Positions 17,870-26,647 are shown, counted from the first letter of the stretch. The stretch: 64,000 bases of DNA from JAHFPN01 sp963765745 (GCA_963765745.1 CAVXXM010000003.1:992001-1056000), one strand, 5' to 3'. Notes: a model not told the origin generated them from the letters alone. A program made the numbers and translations.

Positions 17870-19869
17870 AGCGCGAGCACCAGCAAGAGCGACACGAGCG
17901 CGAGAAACACGAGCCCGAGATAGCGGCGGATGGTCTGGAACTGGAGCGGGTTCAGCGCCTCGGCGGTGAAGCCGACGAATGCCGCGACCGGCGCGTAGAG
18001 ATAATCCCAGATGAGGTCGCGCAGTTCGAGATGCATGCGCGCTGCGGCCATGTCGCCGGGCGCCGGCATTTCGACAGTCTCGCGGGCGCGGAACACCAGC
18101 GTACCGAACACGCGGCGGATCGGCTGGGCGAAGCTCGAGGCGGTGTATTGCGTCGCCGGCGACGGATCGGGGTAGCCGCAATCCCAGGCCGGGCCGCGGC
18201 GCAACTTGTCGGACGCGAAGCGATGGATGGCGAGCGCCGCGAGCGAGGCCGTGAAGGCGATGAACAGGAAGAAGAGCAGTCCGTTATAGGAACTGCGGCT
18301 TTCGGCGATCGGGACGATCGAGAGCCAGGGCAGCGCGGATTGCACCGGCATTCTGTTCCCGGTCAGGAGCGATATCGCCGGCGACAAGAGATCGATGACG
18401 ATGCCGGGGAAAATGCCGGCGAGCGCGCAGAGCAACGCGAACAGTCCCATGGCCGCGATCGAGAACGGGTCGGTCTCGTGCGCGCGCTCGGCGGCGGGCG
18501 AGCGCGGCCGGCCGAGGAAGCTCACGCCGAACGCCTTGACGAAACAGGCAGCGGCAAGCGCGGCGGACAGCGCCAGGATCGCGCCCACGGCCGGCACCAG
18601 GAATTTCAGTCCCCAGTTGGGGATATCCGGGCTCAGCAGGATCGCCTGGAAAGTCAGCCATTCCGAGACGAAGCCGTTGAGCGGCGGCAGCGCCGAGATC
18701 GCGACGCAACCCACCAGGAACAGGAACGCGGTGCGCGGCATGCGATGGATCAAGCCGCCGAGGCGCTCCATGTCGCGCTCGCCGGTCGAGGTCTGCACCG
18801 CGCCAGCGCCGAGGAAGAGCAGGCTCTTGAACGTGCAATGGTTGAAGACGTGGAAGATCGCGGCGGTGAGCGCGAGCGCTGCGGCCCAGTTCATGCCGTA
18901 AGCCTCGAAGCCGAGCGCGAGCCCGAGCCCGATATAGATGATGCCGATATTCTCGACCGTGTGATAGGCGAGCAGCCGCTTCAGATCGTGCTGCATCAGC
19001 GCGTAGAGCACACCGAGCACACAGGTCGCGCCGCCGAGCGCCAGCACCAGCATGCTCCACCACCAGACCGGCGGGCCGAGCAAATCGAATACGATGCGCA
19101 CGAAGCCATAGACCGCGACCTTGGTCATGACGCCGCTCATCAGCGCCGAGACGTGGCTCGGTGCGGCGGCGTGCGCGGGCGGCAGCCAGGCGTGCAGCGG
19201 CACCAAGCCGGACTTGGAGCCGGTTCCGATCAATACAAGCAGGAGCGCAATTCCAGCCGCGACCGGCGTCAAGGTGCGGCCGCGCACCGCATCGAACGTA
19301 TAGGCGCCCTCGCTGCCGGCGAGCACGCCGAAGGCGAACAAGAGCGCGAGCGTGCCGAGCGCCGCCATCATCAGATAAAGCAGGCCGGCCCGCCTGCTCT
19401 CTTCGTCGCGGTGGCGCACCACCACCAGCACCCAGGAAGAGAGCGACATGAATTCCCACGCGACGAGGAAAGAGAACGCATCGTCGGCGATGAGCACCAG
19501 ATTCATGCCGAGCAGAAACAGCGCGTAGGCCGGCAGCACCCGGAGCGGTTCGGGCTCCTCGCGGCCGTAGCCGATCGCGTAGAGGCTGATAATGCACGCG
19601 GCACCGTTGACGATCACCGCGAACACGACGGACAGCGCATCGAGCCTGAGCCGGGTGCCGAGGCCGGGAAGGCCGATGGGAAGCGACAGGGTTTGCGGCA
19701 GCGTGCCCATCGCTACATAAACCGCGGAGGCTGCCCCCGCGGCCGAAATCAGGGCCGCCAGGGCATAGAACACCTCGCTGCCACGAGGCGAGCGAGTCAG
19801 CGGAATCGCCGCCGCGGCCAAGGCCAGCCATGCGCAAGCGAGGAACCCGGCGTGGAGGGCGAGACTCAC
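17860..19869 (-). CDS. hyfB: HyfB-like proton-pumping membrane subunit
   Basis: 669 residues, NuoL/HycC/HyfB family, about fourteen to sixteen membrane helices. Motifs visible include SFLVAWEFMSLSSWVLVV (with the TM5 glutamate), GSKSGLVPLHAWLPPAHAAAP (TM7 lysine) and FHVFNHCTFKSLLFLGAGA (histidine/lysine helix), so the proton-translocating residues look intact. First gene of the six-gene operon. No ATG is available: GTG at 19869 directly precedes the first helix and has GGCGGA about seven bases upstream; TTG at 19890 is an alternative adding seven residues. Confidence 0.9.
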   Translation of the reverse strand: MSLALHAGFLACAWLALAAAAIPLTRSPRGSEVFYALAALISAAGAASAVYVAMGTLPQTLSLPIGLPGLGTRLRLDALSVVFAVIVNGAACIISLYAIGYGREEPEPLRVLPAYALFLLGMNLVLIADDAFSFLVAWEFMSLSSWVLVVVRHRDEESRRAGLLYLMMAALGTLALLFAFGVLAGSEGAYTFDAVRGRTLTPVAAGIALLLVLIGTGSKSGLVPLHAWLPPAHAAAPSHVSALMSGVMTKVAVYGFVRIVFDLLGPPVWWWSMLVLALGGATCVLGVLYALMQHDLKRLLAYHTVENIGIIYIGLGLALGFEAYGMNWAAALALTAAIFHVFNHCTFKSLLFLGAGAVQTSTGERDMERLGGLIHRMPRTAFLFLVGCVAISALPPLNGFVSEWLTFQAILLSPDIPNWGLKFLVPAVGAILALSAALAAACFVKAFGVSFLGRPRSPAAERAHETDPFSIAAMGLFALLCALAGIFPGIVIDLLSPAISLLTGNRMPVQSALPWLSIVPIAESRSSYNGLLFFLFIAFTASLAALAIHRFASDKLRRGPAWDCGYPDPSPATQYTASSFAQPIRRVFGTLVFRARETVEMPAPGDMAAARMHLELRDLIWDYLYAPVAAFVGFTAEALNPLQFQTIRRYLGLVFLALVSLLLVLALWP

Positions 19870-20200
19870 GGCTGGTCCGCCGGAGACCAATTCAGCGCGC
19901 CGATCGTTGCTTCGGCGGATGCAGCGGCCGGACCATCGAGCCTTGCTCCGCCGTACCGCACGCGCCGCCTCCGCTCCTCGAAACCTTTGCTATCACACCG
20001 ATTCTCAGGCTCGCAAGACAAACCGCTATGGCGCCTCGCGCGCAACCTGCGGCTGACACGCGACTTTCCCGGCATTGAAAGCATGTTCGCGCTCCGCTAT
20101 AGGGGCGCAATCAGTGGGGTTCCAACCGCCCTACCCTTACCGGTAGCGGCGGACTAGTTTTTCATAGACTAAGCGACCCCAAGGCCCGAGAGAGGTGTTC
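19870..20200. promoter_or_regulatory. Divergent intergenic region between the Ehr operon and acpXL
   Basis: 331 bases that must hold the promoters for hyfB (leftward) and acpXL (rightward). No additional open frame with a ribosome site, no long inverted repeat and no tRNA were recognised. AGAGG at 20189-20193 is the ribosome site of acpXL. Specific -35/-10 elements could not be assigned with confidence. Confidence 0.5.
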
Positions 20201-20482
20201 ATGTCCTCGACCTTCGACACGGTCGCCACCATCATCGCAGATACCTGCGACATTCCGCGCGACAAGATCACGCCGGAAAGTCACGCCATCGACGATCTCG
20301 GGATCGACAGCCTCGACTTCCTCGACATCGCGTTCGCGATCGACAAGGCGTTCGGCATCAAGCTGCCGCTCGAGCAATGGACCCAGGAAGTGAACGAAGG
20401 CAAGGCCACGACCGAGCAATACTTCGTTCTGAAGAACCTCTGCGAGCGCATCGACGGGCTCGTCACCGCCAAGGCCGGCTAG
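20201..20482 (+). CDS. acpXL: Acyl carrier protein AcpXL
   Basis: 93-residue specialised acyl carrier protein for very-long-chain (C26-C30) hydroxylated fatty acids of lipid A. Ser37 in DDLGIDSLDFLD is the 4'-phosphopantetheine attachment site. The length and the tail beyond helix IV (ERIDGLVTAKAG) match AcpXL rather than the 78-residue housekeeping AcpP, and the following genes are the known XL partners. Start ATG at 20201 with AGAGG six bases before it; a GTG two codons upstream is less well placed. First gene of a plus-strand operon ending in lpxXL. Confidence 0.93.
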   Translation: MSSTFDTVATIIADTCDIPRDKITPESHAIDDLGIDSLDFLDIAFAIDKAFGIKLPLEQWTQEVNEGKATTEQYFVLKNLCERIDGLVTAKAG

Positions 20483-20491
20483 GACGGGCCC

Positions 20492-20953
20492 ATGAAGCTC
20501 GAGACTTTCGAGCTCATCGACCGGATCGAGAAATTTAGCCTGGACGCGGGGAAAATTCTCGCGCACGGACATGTGCCCAAGGAGAGCAAGGTCTTCGAGG
20601 GGCATTTCCCCGGCTACCCCCTTCTTCCGGGCGTGCTCCTTATCGAGCTCATGGCGCAAGCCGCCGGCTGGCTCGTGCTCGCGAAGCTCGACTTCAAGCA
20701 GATGGGAGTTCTCGCCGCCGTAAAGGAGGCGAAGCTGCGAAACGCCGTCTCGCCCGACACCGAGGTCGCGGTCGAAGCGGAAATCGTTCATGAGGGATCC
20801 GGGTACGCGATGGTAAAGGGTCGAGTCCTGATCGGGAATAAGGCCGTGGCCGACGCGGAGATGACGCTGCGGATGCTGCCCATACCGAACCAGGAATTCG
20901 CCGACGCATTGCACAAGCGCGCGCGCGAGCTCGGACTATTGGTCCAGGCGTAG
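20492..20953 (+). CDS. fabZ: 3-hydroxyacyl-ACP dehydratase, FabZ-like (XL cluster)
   Basis: 153-residue hot-dog-fold dehydratase. The catalytic region reads ESKVFEGHFPGYPLLPGVLLIELMAQAAGW, giving the FabZ signature with the active-site histidine (in GHFPG) and glutamate (in LIELMAQ). It dehydrates the 3-hydroxyacyl intermediate on AcpXL during elongation towards 27-hydroxyoctacosanoate. It starts nine bases after acpXL and is followed three bases later by the first ketosynthase gene, so the operon assignment is secure. Confidence 0.9.
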   Translation: MKLETFELIDRIEKFSLDAGKILAHGHVPKESKVFEGHFPGYPLLPGVLLIELMAQAAGWLVLAKLDFKQMGVLAAVKEAKLRNAVSPDTEVAVEAEIVHEGSGYAMVKGRVLIGNKAVADAEMTLRMLPIPNQEFADALHKRARELGLLVQA

Positions 20954-20956
20954 CGA

Positions 20957-22147
20957 ATGGCAGCCGAGCGCGAAATCTGGATCACCGGCATTGGCCTGCT
21001 CTCCTCGCTCGGCGAGGGACCGGAAATTCACCGCAAGCGCCTGTACGATGGCGACGTTCCCGTCGTCGATACCAACTCGTTTCCACCTTACGTCGTCCAT
21101 CCGCTGGCCAAGGTCGAGTACGACCGGCAGATCCCAAAGAAGGGGGATCAACGCCAGATGGAGGCCTGGCAGCGGATCGGCACCTATGCAGCCGGCCTCG
21201 CGCTGACCGATGCGGGCGTCGCCGGGAATGCAGACCTGTTGAAGAATACGGATATGATCGTGGCCGCCGGAGGCGGTGAACGGGATTCCGCGGTCGATCT
21301 GGCGCTCTTGAACGAGTTGCGCGGTTCGAACGATCCCGATGTGACCCTGAACGACGGGCTGATGCGTAATGTACGCCCGACCCTGTTTTTGGCGCAGCTC
21401 TCCAATCTACTCGCGGGCAATATCTCGATCGTGCACGGGGTGGTGGGCTCCTCGCGCACGTTCATGGGCGAGGAAAGCGCCGGCATCTCCACGCTGCAAG
21501 TGGCGCAAGCCCGTCTCGCAACCGGCCAGAGCGAGATCATGCTGGTCGGGAGCGCGTTCAACGCCGAACGGCTCGACTTGCTGCTCTATCACTCACTCGA
21601 CGGTTTGTGCTTGAAGGACGAGTTCATTCCCGTTTTCGCGCCCGGGCGCCCAAGCGGAATCGCCTGGGCATCGATCGGTGCGTTCCTTGTGCTCGAATCG
21701 AGGATTCACGCGGAAGCTCGCGGAGCGCGCCCGGCGGCGCGGCTGGGAACGATCTATCCGTCGAGGGCACGACGAGAGCCGGGCGGAGTCGAATCCGCCG
21801 TGTCCGGCCTGCTGAAACAGGCAATGGGAAACGTCGATCCGGCAAACACCGCAATAATCTCCGCCGCAACCGGGGCGGAACCGGCGACCGGCGAAGAGCG
21901 CCGTGCGCTCCTGAAGACCGGGCTCCCGGTGCGCTCGGTCACGAGCCGGCTCGGTCATGGGGTCGAAGCCGCATTCCCCGCAGCCGTCGCGATTGCGGCG
22001 CTCGCCGTGAAGCAAGGGCAGCTATTTCCCCCGATGCCAAACGTGCCGATCGAGGATAAGGTCGCGCCATCCCTGCGCCACGCGATCGTGACTAGTGTCG
22101 GGCATTGGCGAGGCGAAGGCGCCTGTTTGGTGGAAGCGGTCCGATGA
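20957..22147 (+). CDS. Ketosynthase-like protein without catalytic cysteine (XL cluster)
   Basis: 396 residues with the overall beta-ketoacyl-ACP synthase (thiolase-like) fold: WITGIGLLSSLGEG at the start and LGHGVEAAFPAAVAIAALA near residue 330. Where FabF has the nucleophilic elbow TACASG this protein has GSSRTFMGEESAG around residues 163-175, so the cysteine is gone. The first catalytic histidine (NAHGT in FabF) is replaced by SAATGAEPATG; only the second, in RLGHG, remains. It is likely a non-condensing partner of the next ketosynthase, analogous to a chain-length factor. That role is inferred. Confidence 0.85.
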   Translation: MAAEREIWITGIGLLSSLGEGPEIHRKRLYDGDVPVVDTNSFPPYVVHPLAKVEYDRQIPKKGDQRQMEAWQRIGTYAAGLALTDAGVAGNADLLKNTDMIVAAGGGERDSAVDLALLNELRGSNDPDVTLNDGLMRNVRPTLFLAQLSNLLAGNISIVHGVVGSSRTFMGEESAGISTLQVAQARLATGQSEIMLVGSAFNAERLDLLLYHSLDGLCLKDEFIPVFAPGRPSGIAWASIGAFLVLESRIHAEARGARPAARLGTIYPSRARREPGGVESAVSGLLKQAMGNVDPANTAIISAATGAEPATGEERRALLKTGLPVRSVTSRLGHGVEAAFPAAVAIAALAVKQGQLFPPMPNVPIEDKVAPSLRHAIVTSVGHWRGEGACLVEAVR

Positions 22148-22163
22148 ATCGAGGAGAAAGCTG

Positions 22164-23450
22164 ATGGGGTCGAATAATTATCGTGATTCCAGTGGCCGTC
22201 CTATCGTGGTGGCAACGGGCCTCGGCATCGTCACCTCGCTCGGGTGTGGCAAGGAAGACAACTGGAAGAAACTCACCGCCGGCGTGTCGGGCATCCACCA
22301 GATCAAGCGCTTTCCGACCGACGGACTGAAAACCAAGATCGCCGGAACGGTCGATTTCTTGTTCGACGACAAGGTCACCGCTCCGATCCTGTCACATGGG
22401 CTGGCGACGCTCGCGGTCGAAGAAGCGATTGCCGAGTCCGGGATCGGCGCCAAGGGGGATTTCCCAGGACCGCTGTTCGCCGCCGTGCCGCCGGTCGAGA
22501 TGCAGTGGCCGCAATGGCGCGAGCTAGCGGCCGATTGCGACCCCACGCAGCCGGTGAGCATACCGGGCCTGATACACGCCGCCGAAAGCGGAAAATTCCG
22601 CACACTCTACGAGCCTTTCCTCTTCGGTTGGGTCGCGGACCGGATCGCCGAGCAATTCGGGACCAAGGGAATGCCGATTTCGATCTCGACTGCCTGCGCT
22701 TCGGGAGCCAGCGCAATCCAGCTCGGTCTCGAAGCAATCCGGCGCGGCGAATGCGATAGCGCGCTCTGCCTCGGCACCGACGGCTCGGTACATGCCGAGT
22801 CCTTGATCCGCTTCTCGCTGCTTGCCGCGCTCTCCACACAGAACGACGTGCCCGAAGCGGCGGCCAAGCCCTTCTCAAAGAACCGCGACGGCTTCGTGAT
22901 GGCCGAGGGCGCCGGCGCGATCGTGCTCGAGAGCCTGGAACATGCCAAGGCACGCGGCGCGCGCGTGCTCGGCGTACTCGCCGGCTGCGGCGAGATGGCC
23001 GACAGCTTCCACCGCACTCGCTCGAGTCCGGACGGCAAGCCGATCATCGGATGCATCAAGAACGCAATTGATGACGCGGGGCTCTCACCCGAAGACATCG
23101 ATTACATCAACGCGCACGGCACCAGCACGCCGGAAAACGACAAGATGGAGCACGTCGGTCTCGCCGCCGTGCTCGGCGACCGGCTCAAGGAAGTTCCGAT
23201 CAGCTCGAACAAATCGATGATCGGCCATACGCTCACGGCCGCAGGCGCGGTCGAGGCGGTTGTCACGCTGCTGACGATCGCCCACCAAAGGATCCCGCCG
23301 ACGATCAATTACAAGGTGCCGGATCCGGCGATACCGCTCGACGTCGTGCCGAACAAGGCGCGCGACGCCAAGGTGCGCAGAGCGATCTCGAATTCCTTCG
23401 GTTTCGGCGGCCAGAACGTCAGCCTCGTACTGACGGGCGAGCCGGCCTAA
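22164..23450 (+). CDS. Beta-ketoacyl-ACP synthase II-like (XL cluster), catalytically complete
   Basis: 428 residues, FabF family. The catalytic triad is intact: Cys178 in STACASGASA, His318 in NAHGTSTPEND and a second histidine in KSMIGHTLTAAG, with GFGGQN near the C-terminus. It performs the condensation steps that lengthen the acyl chain on AcpXL. Start ATG at 22164, eight bases after GAGGAG; the open frame continues upstream into the preceding gene without a ribosome site. Placed 16 bases after the cysteine-less paralogue, with which it may form a heterodimer. Confidence 0.92.
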   Translation: MGSNNYRDSSGRPIVVATGLGIVTSLGCGKEDNWKKLTAGVSGIHQIKRFPTDGLKTKIAGTVDFLFDDKVTAPILSHGLATLAVEEAIAESGIGAKGDFPGPLFAAVPPVEMQWPQWRELAADCDPTQPVSIPGLIHAAESGKFRTLYEPFLFGWVADRIAEQFGTKGMPISISTACASGASAIQLGLEAIRRGECDSALCLGTDGSVHAESLIRFSLLAALSTQNDVPEAAAKPFSKNRDGFVMAEGAGAIVLESLEHAKARGARVLGVLAGCGEMADSFHRTRSSPDGKPIIGCIKNAIDDAGLSPEDIDYINAHGTSTPENDKMEHVGLAAVLGDRLKEVPISSNKSMIGHTLTAAGAVEAVVTLLTIAHQRIPPTINYKVPDPAIPLDVVPNKARDAKVRRAISNSFGFGGQNVSLVLTGEPA

Positions 23451-23487
23451 CGCCGACCGAGCCCGAGCCCCTAGCGGACCCAATCCG

Positions 23488-24510
23488 ATGCGTGCGTTGC
23501 GTCTCGTCTCCGACCGGCATCTTGAGATCGCCGAGATCGAACCGCCGGCGGCACCTGCCGCGGGCGAGATTCAGATTCGTACGCGCGCGATCGCGCTCAA
23601 TCACATCGACGTCTGGGGCTGGCGCGGGATGGCTTTTGCAAAGCGCAAGCTGCCGCTTGTGGTCGGCGCCGAGGCCGTCGGCGAAGTGATAAAGGTGGGA
23701 ACCGGCGTTTCGCAATTTAAGGCAGGCGATCTGGTCGTGCCCTACGGCGCGCTGGTATGCGGGCAGTGCAAGGCCTGCCGCGAGGAGCGCGAGAACCTCT
23801 GCGAGAACGTGGCCGGCGTGATGGGCTTCCATGTCGATGGTTTTGCGCGCGATCTCTATAACTTTCCGGCGCGGCTTACGATTCCGGTGCCCGCAGGAAT
23901 CGCCGTTGCAGAAGCGGCATGTGCGGCACTTACGTTTGCCACGGTCGAGCACATGCTGTTCGACAATGCCAAGCTCGAAACCGGGGAAACCGTGCTCGTG
24001 CACGCGGGCGGCTCGGGTATCGGCTCGGCGGCGATCCGACTCGCCAAGGACATCGGCGCGATCGTCATCACGACGGTCGGTGACGACGAGAAGATGGAGA
24101 AGGCGCTCGCGCTCGGCGCGGATCATGTGATCAATTACCGCAAAGACCGGTTCGAGGGCGTCGTGCGCAAGCTCACGAGCAAGATCGGCGTCGATGTCGT
24201 GTTCGAGCATATCGGACCCGATACCTGGAATGGCTCGCTGCTCTGCCTCAAACGCGGCGGCCGCCTTGTCACCTGCGGCTCCACGTCGGGGCCATCGACA
24301 ACCATGAATCTTATGCAGCTGTTCCAGCGTCAGTATCGCATTTTCGGCTCATTCGGGTTCGCGATCCGCAACGTACGCGATGGACTCGCTAAGATGGCGC
24401 GCGGAGTAAAACCCGCGATCGATAGCGAGATCGGCATCGACGAATATCAGCGCGGGCTCGAGCGCCTGGAGAGCCGGCGCGTATTTGGCAAGATCGTCGT
24501 ACATTTTTGA
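23488..24510 (+). CDS. Zinc-binding medium-chain alcohol dehydrogenase (XL cluster)
   Basis: 340 residues. The structural-zinc loop is present as CGQCKACREERENLC and the Rossmann motif as HAGGSGIGSAAIRLAKDIGA. The catalytic-zinc region is atypical: AEAVGEV replaces the usual GHE motif, so this is closer to zinc-containing quinone-reductase-like MDRs. A conserved gene of this type sits between the ketosynthases and lpxXL in related bacteria; its step, perhaps a reduction in very-long-chain fatty acid synthesis, is unproven. The lpxXL ATG follows its stop directly. Confidence 0.85.
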   Translation: MRALRLVSDRHLEIAEIEPPAAPAAGEIQIRTRAIALNHIDVWGWRGMAFAKRKLPLVVGAEAVGEVIKVGTGVSQFKAGDLVVPYGALVCGQCKACREERENLCENVAGVMGFHVDGFARDLYNFPARLTIPVPAGIAVAEAACAALTFATVEHMLFDNAKLETGETVLVHAGGSGIGSAAIRLAKDIGAIVITTVGDDEKMEKALALGADHVINYRKDRFEGVVRKLTSKIGVDVVFEHIGPDTWNGSLLCLKRGGRLVTCGSTSGPSTTMNLMQLFQRQYRIFGSFGFAIRNVRDGLAKMARGVKPAIDSEIGIDEYQRGLERLESRRVFGKIVVHF

Positions 24511-25515
24511 ATGCGTACCAAACCAGCACCGCGGAGTGATTTGTTGCATCGACCGCTATTCCGCCTAAGGAATATTGCGCGCCGCACCGGCAAAGCGCTT
24601 TGGCGGGGTCCCTATCGCGTTTTTGCCTGGATCGTGCGTGGATTCATGCACGGGTTGCGCCGGCTCGATCCGGACCGCAGCTCGGATCTTTGCGGCCGCG
24701 GTGCCAGACGCCTCGGGCCCTGGCTGCCGGTAAGCCGGACCGGGCGCGCAAATCTTCACGCAGCTTTTCCAGAAAAGACCGAGGCCGAGATCGAGGAGAT
24801 TCTTGCCGGTGTGTGGGAAAATCTCGGCCGTGTCGTGGGGGAATTCGCCAATCTCGACCGCCTATGGGACTGGGACCCGTTGCGACCGGATCAGGGCCGA
24901 ATCGTCAGCCCGCATCCCGATCGCTTCTTCGAGCTCAGAGACGATGGCAAGCCGTCGCTGACCTTTGCCGCGCATCTGGCCAATTGGGAACTGGCGGCCG
25001 TGGGAGCCGCAGCGCACGGCGCTGACTCGGCTCTCTTGTTCAGAATTCCGGGCAGCAAGTTCGCCGCGGAGATCGTGCAAGAAGTCCGTAGCAAGAACAT
25101 GGGCCGGCTGGTGCCATCCAGCCGTGCCGCGGTCTTCGAGCTCGCGAGCGAAATCGAGCGTGGAGCGCATGTCGGAATGCTGGTCGATCAATACTGGACC
25201 GGTGGACAGCTGGTCACATTCTTCGGCCGCCAATGTCCGGTCAACCCGACGATAGCCCGGCTCGCACGGCAGTACGATTGCGAGGTGCGCGGCATCCGCA
25301 TGGTGCGCCTTCCAGGAAATCGGTTTCGCGCCGAAATCACCGAACCGCTCGATCTGCCGCGCGACCGTGAAGGCAAGATCGACGTCGATGCGACCATGCA
25401 GATGATCACATCGATGATTGAGGGATGGATCCGCGAGCATCCCGAGCAATGGCTCTGGCTGCACCGCCGCTGGCGAGACCCTGTCGTTCACATGAAGCCT
25501 TGGCAGACAAATTAG
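24511..25515 (+). CDS. lpxXL: Lipid A very-long-chain acyltransferase LpxXL
   Basis: 334 residues, HtrB/LpxL lysophospholipid acyltransferase family. The catalytic HxxxxE motif is HLANWE near residue 155, and the later DQYWTGGQLVTFFGRQCPV block is the second conserved acceptor region. A hydrophobic or amphipathic segment near residues 35-55 should bind the inner membrane. As the last gene of the acpXL operon it is expected to transfer the 27-hydroxy-C28 chain from AcpXL to lipid A. The ATG starts one base after the dehydrogenase stop; an equally good internal start was not seen. Confidence 0.9.
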   Translation: MRTKPAPRSDLLHRPLFRLRNIARRTGKALWRGPYRVFAWIVRGFMHGLRRLDPDRSSDLCGRGARRLGPWLPVSRTGRANLHAAFPEKTEAEIEEILAGVWENLGRVVGEFANLDRLWDWDPLRPDQGRIVSPHPDRFFELRDDGKPSLTFAAHLANWELAAVGAAAHGADSALLFRIPGSKFAAEIVQEVRSKNMGRLVPSSRAAVFELASEIERGAHVGMLVDQYWTGGQLVTFFGRQCPVNPTIARLARQYDCEVRGIRMVRLPGNRFRAEITEPLDLPRDREGKIDVDATMQMITSMIEGWIREHPEQWLWLHRRWRDPVVHMKPWQTN

Positions 25516-25571
25516 CGGCCACTCTTCACCTGCGTCCAGATCCAGGGCACGATCCGCTGCATGCCCACCGA

Positions 25572-26153
25572 CTATTTGGGCGGCGGAACGCGGCCGGCAA
25601 CCACGAGCTTGCCCGCCACGAACCGCACCACGACCATCTCGCCGGAATCGGGCGTGATCCCGGTCACCGCCTTGATATTGGAAATGTGAGTGACGAGCAC
25701 CGGCAGCGGGCGTGACTTCATTGTTTTCATTTGAGCGACGGTCTTCTCGGTTTCGATCTGCGCGCGCGTTTCGTCATTGAAATTGAAATAGTTGATCAGC
25801 TTGAATTCCTCGACTTTACCGAGGCCCAAGAGTCGCGCTGTCTCCAGAGCGCGGCAAAACTGACTCGACAGGAGCCGCACTTGCCGGATGCCGTGGCTCC
25901 GGAACGCATCGCCGATGTGACGGGCCTGGGCGCGGCCTTTTTCATCGAGGTTGCGCTGGATCGCGCAATTCCTGAGATCAATGCCGGGCGGCTCTTCAAG
26001 CGTGCCGGGCGCATTGGCATGGCGCATGAGGACGATGTGGCCCGGTTTCTTCAGCAGAGCCCATATTTCTTCTGAAGCTGAGGCGGGGTACGCGACAAGC
26101 AGTGTGCCTGCGAGCAGGACGAGAGCTGCTGACAGCCGTACTGCTCCAGGCAC
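25572..26153 (-). CDS. Exported histidine phosphatase family protein
   Basis: About 193 residues. A signal peptide (positive Arg, hydrophobic core LSAALVLLAGTLLVA, cleavage at ASA) is followed by a histidine-phosphatase domain opening with GHIVLMRHANAPG, in which the RH pair gives the phospho-accepting histidine. A second histidine occurs in LVTHISNIKAVTG, matching the distal catalytic position. GTG at 26153 is preferred because it yields a normal-length signal peptide just after the rhodanese stop; the only upstream ATG (26225) would overlap the rhodanese gene by 68 bases. Substrate unknown. Confidence 0.75.
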   Translation of the reverse strand: MPGAVRLSAALVLLAGTLLVAYPASASEEIWALLKKPGHIVLMRHANAPGTLEEPPGIDLRNCAIQRNLDEKGRAQARHIGDAFRSHGIRQVRLLSSQFCRALETARLLGLGKVEEFKLINYFNFNDETRAQIETEKTVAQMKTMKSRPLPVLVTHISNIKAVTGITPDSGEMVVVRFVAGKLVVAGRVPPPK

Positions 26154-26157
26154 CGGC

Positions 26158-26505
26158 TTAGCCGCTTTCCGTATCGAAGCTAGCAGACTTCCAAGCCAGG
26201 ATGCCGCCGGCGAGATGCGCGTCATGGGGCAGGCCGGTCGCCTGAGCGGCAAGCGACGACTTCACCGAGCGGTTGCCGGAGCGGCAATAGAATACGAGTC
26301 GCTTGCCGCCGGGATCGGGCAGATTGGCCGGATCGAACGTCGAGAGCGGCTCCAGCACGTCGCCGGAGATGCGCTCGTTCAGGTTCTCGTGCGGCTCGCG
26401 CACGTCGACCAGCACCATCGTCCCGGCATCGAGCCCGGCCTTCACTTCCTCGGGGCTGAGGTTCTCGACGCTCTTGCCGTCCGGCCCCGCTACGCGGTTG
26501 TTCAT
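26158..26505 (-). CDS. Rhodanese-like single-domain protein
   Basis: 115 residues, one rhodanese domain: VLVDVREPHE at residues 31-40 and the active-site loop YCRSGNRS with Cys74. The six-residue loop starting CRSGNR is the pattern of sulfurtransferases rather than Cdc25-like phosphatases. No signal peptide, so it is cytoplasmic. It precedes the histidine phosphatase gene by only a few bases on the same strand and is divergent from mmsA. The sulfur donor and acceptor cannot be told from sequence. Confidence 0.88.
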   Translation of the reverse strand: MNNRVAGPDGKSVENLSPEEVKAGLDAGTMVLVDVREPHENLNERISGDVLEPLSTFDPANLPDPGGKRLVFYCRSGNRSVKSSLAAQATGLPHDAHLAGGILAWKSASFDTESG

Positions 26506-26647
26506 GGCATGCCCTCGTGTTCGAAATAGAATTGGCGCGCGAACCCCGCAGGGTCAAGCCGCTCTTTCGCCCACCCCTGCCCTGCGCTAGGTACTCTACA
26601 GAATAGGACGCCGGCCTACGGCGCCCAGAATCCGGGAGGCATGGGCG

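Noticed and set aside
18031..20157. 708-codon plus-strand open frame opposite hyfB
   Set aside because: Antisense shadow in GC-rich DNA: low-complexity Arg/Gly/Glu product, no domain, no ribosome site, while the minus strand carries a clear HyfB protein.
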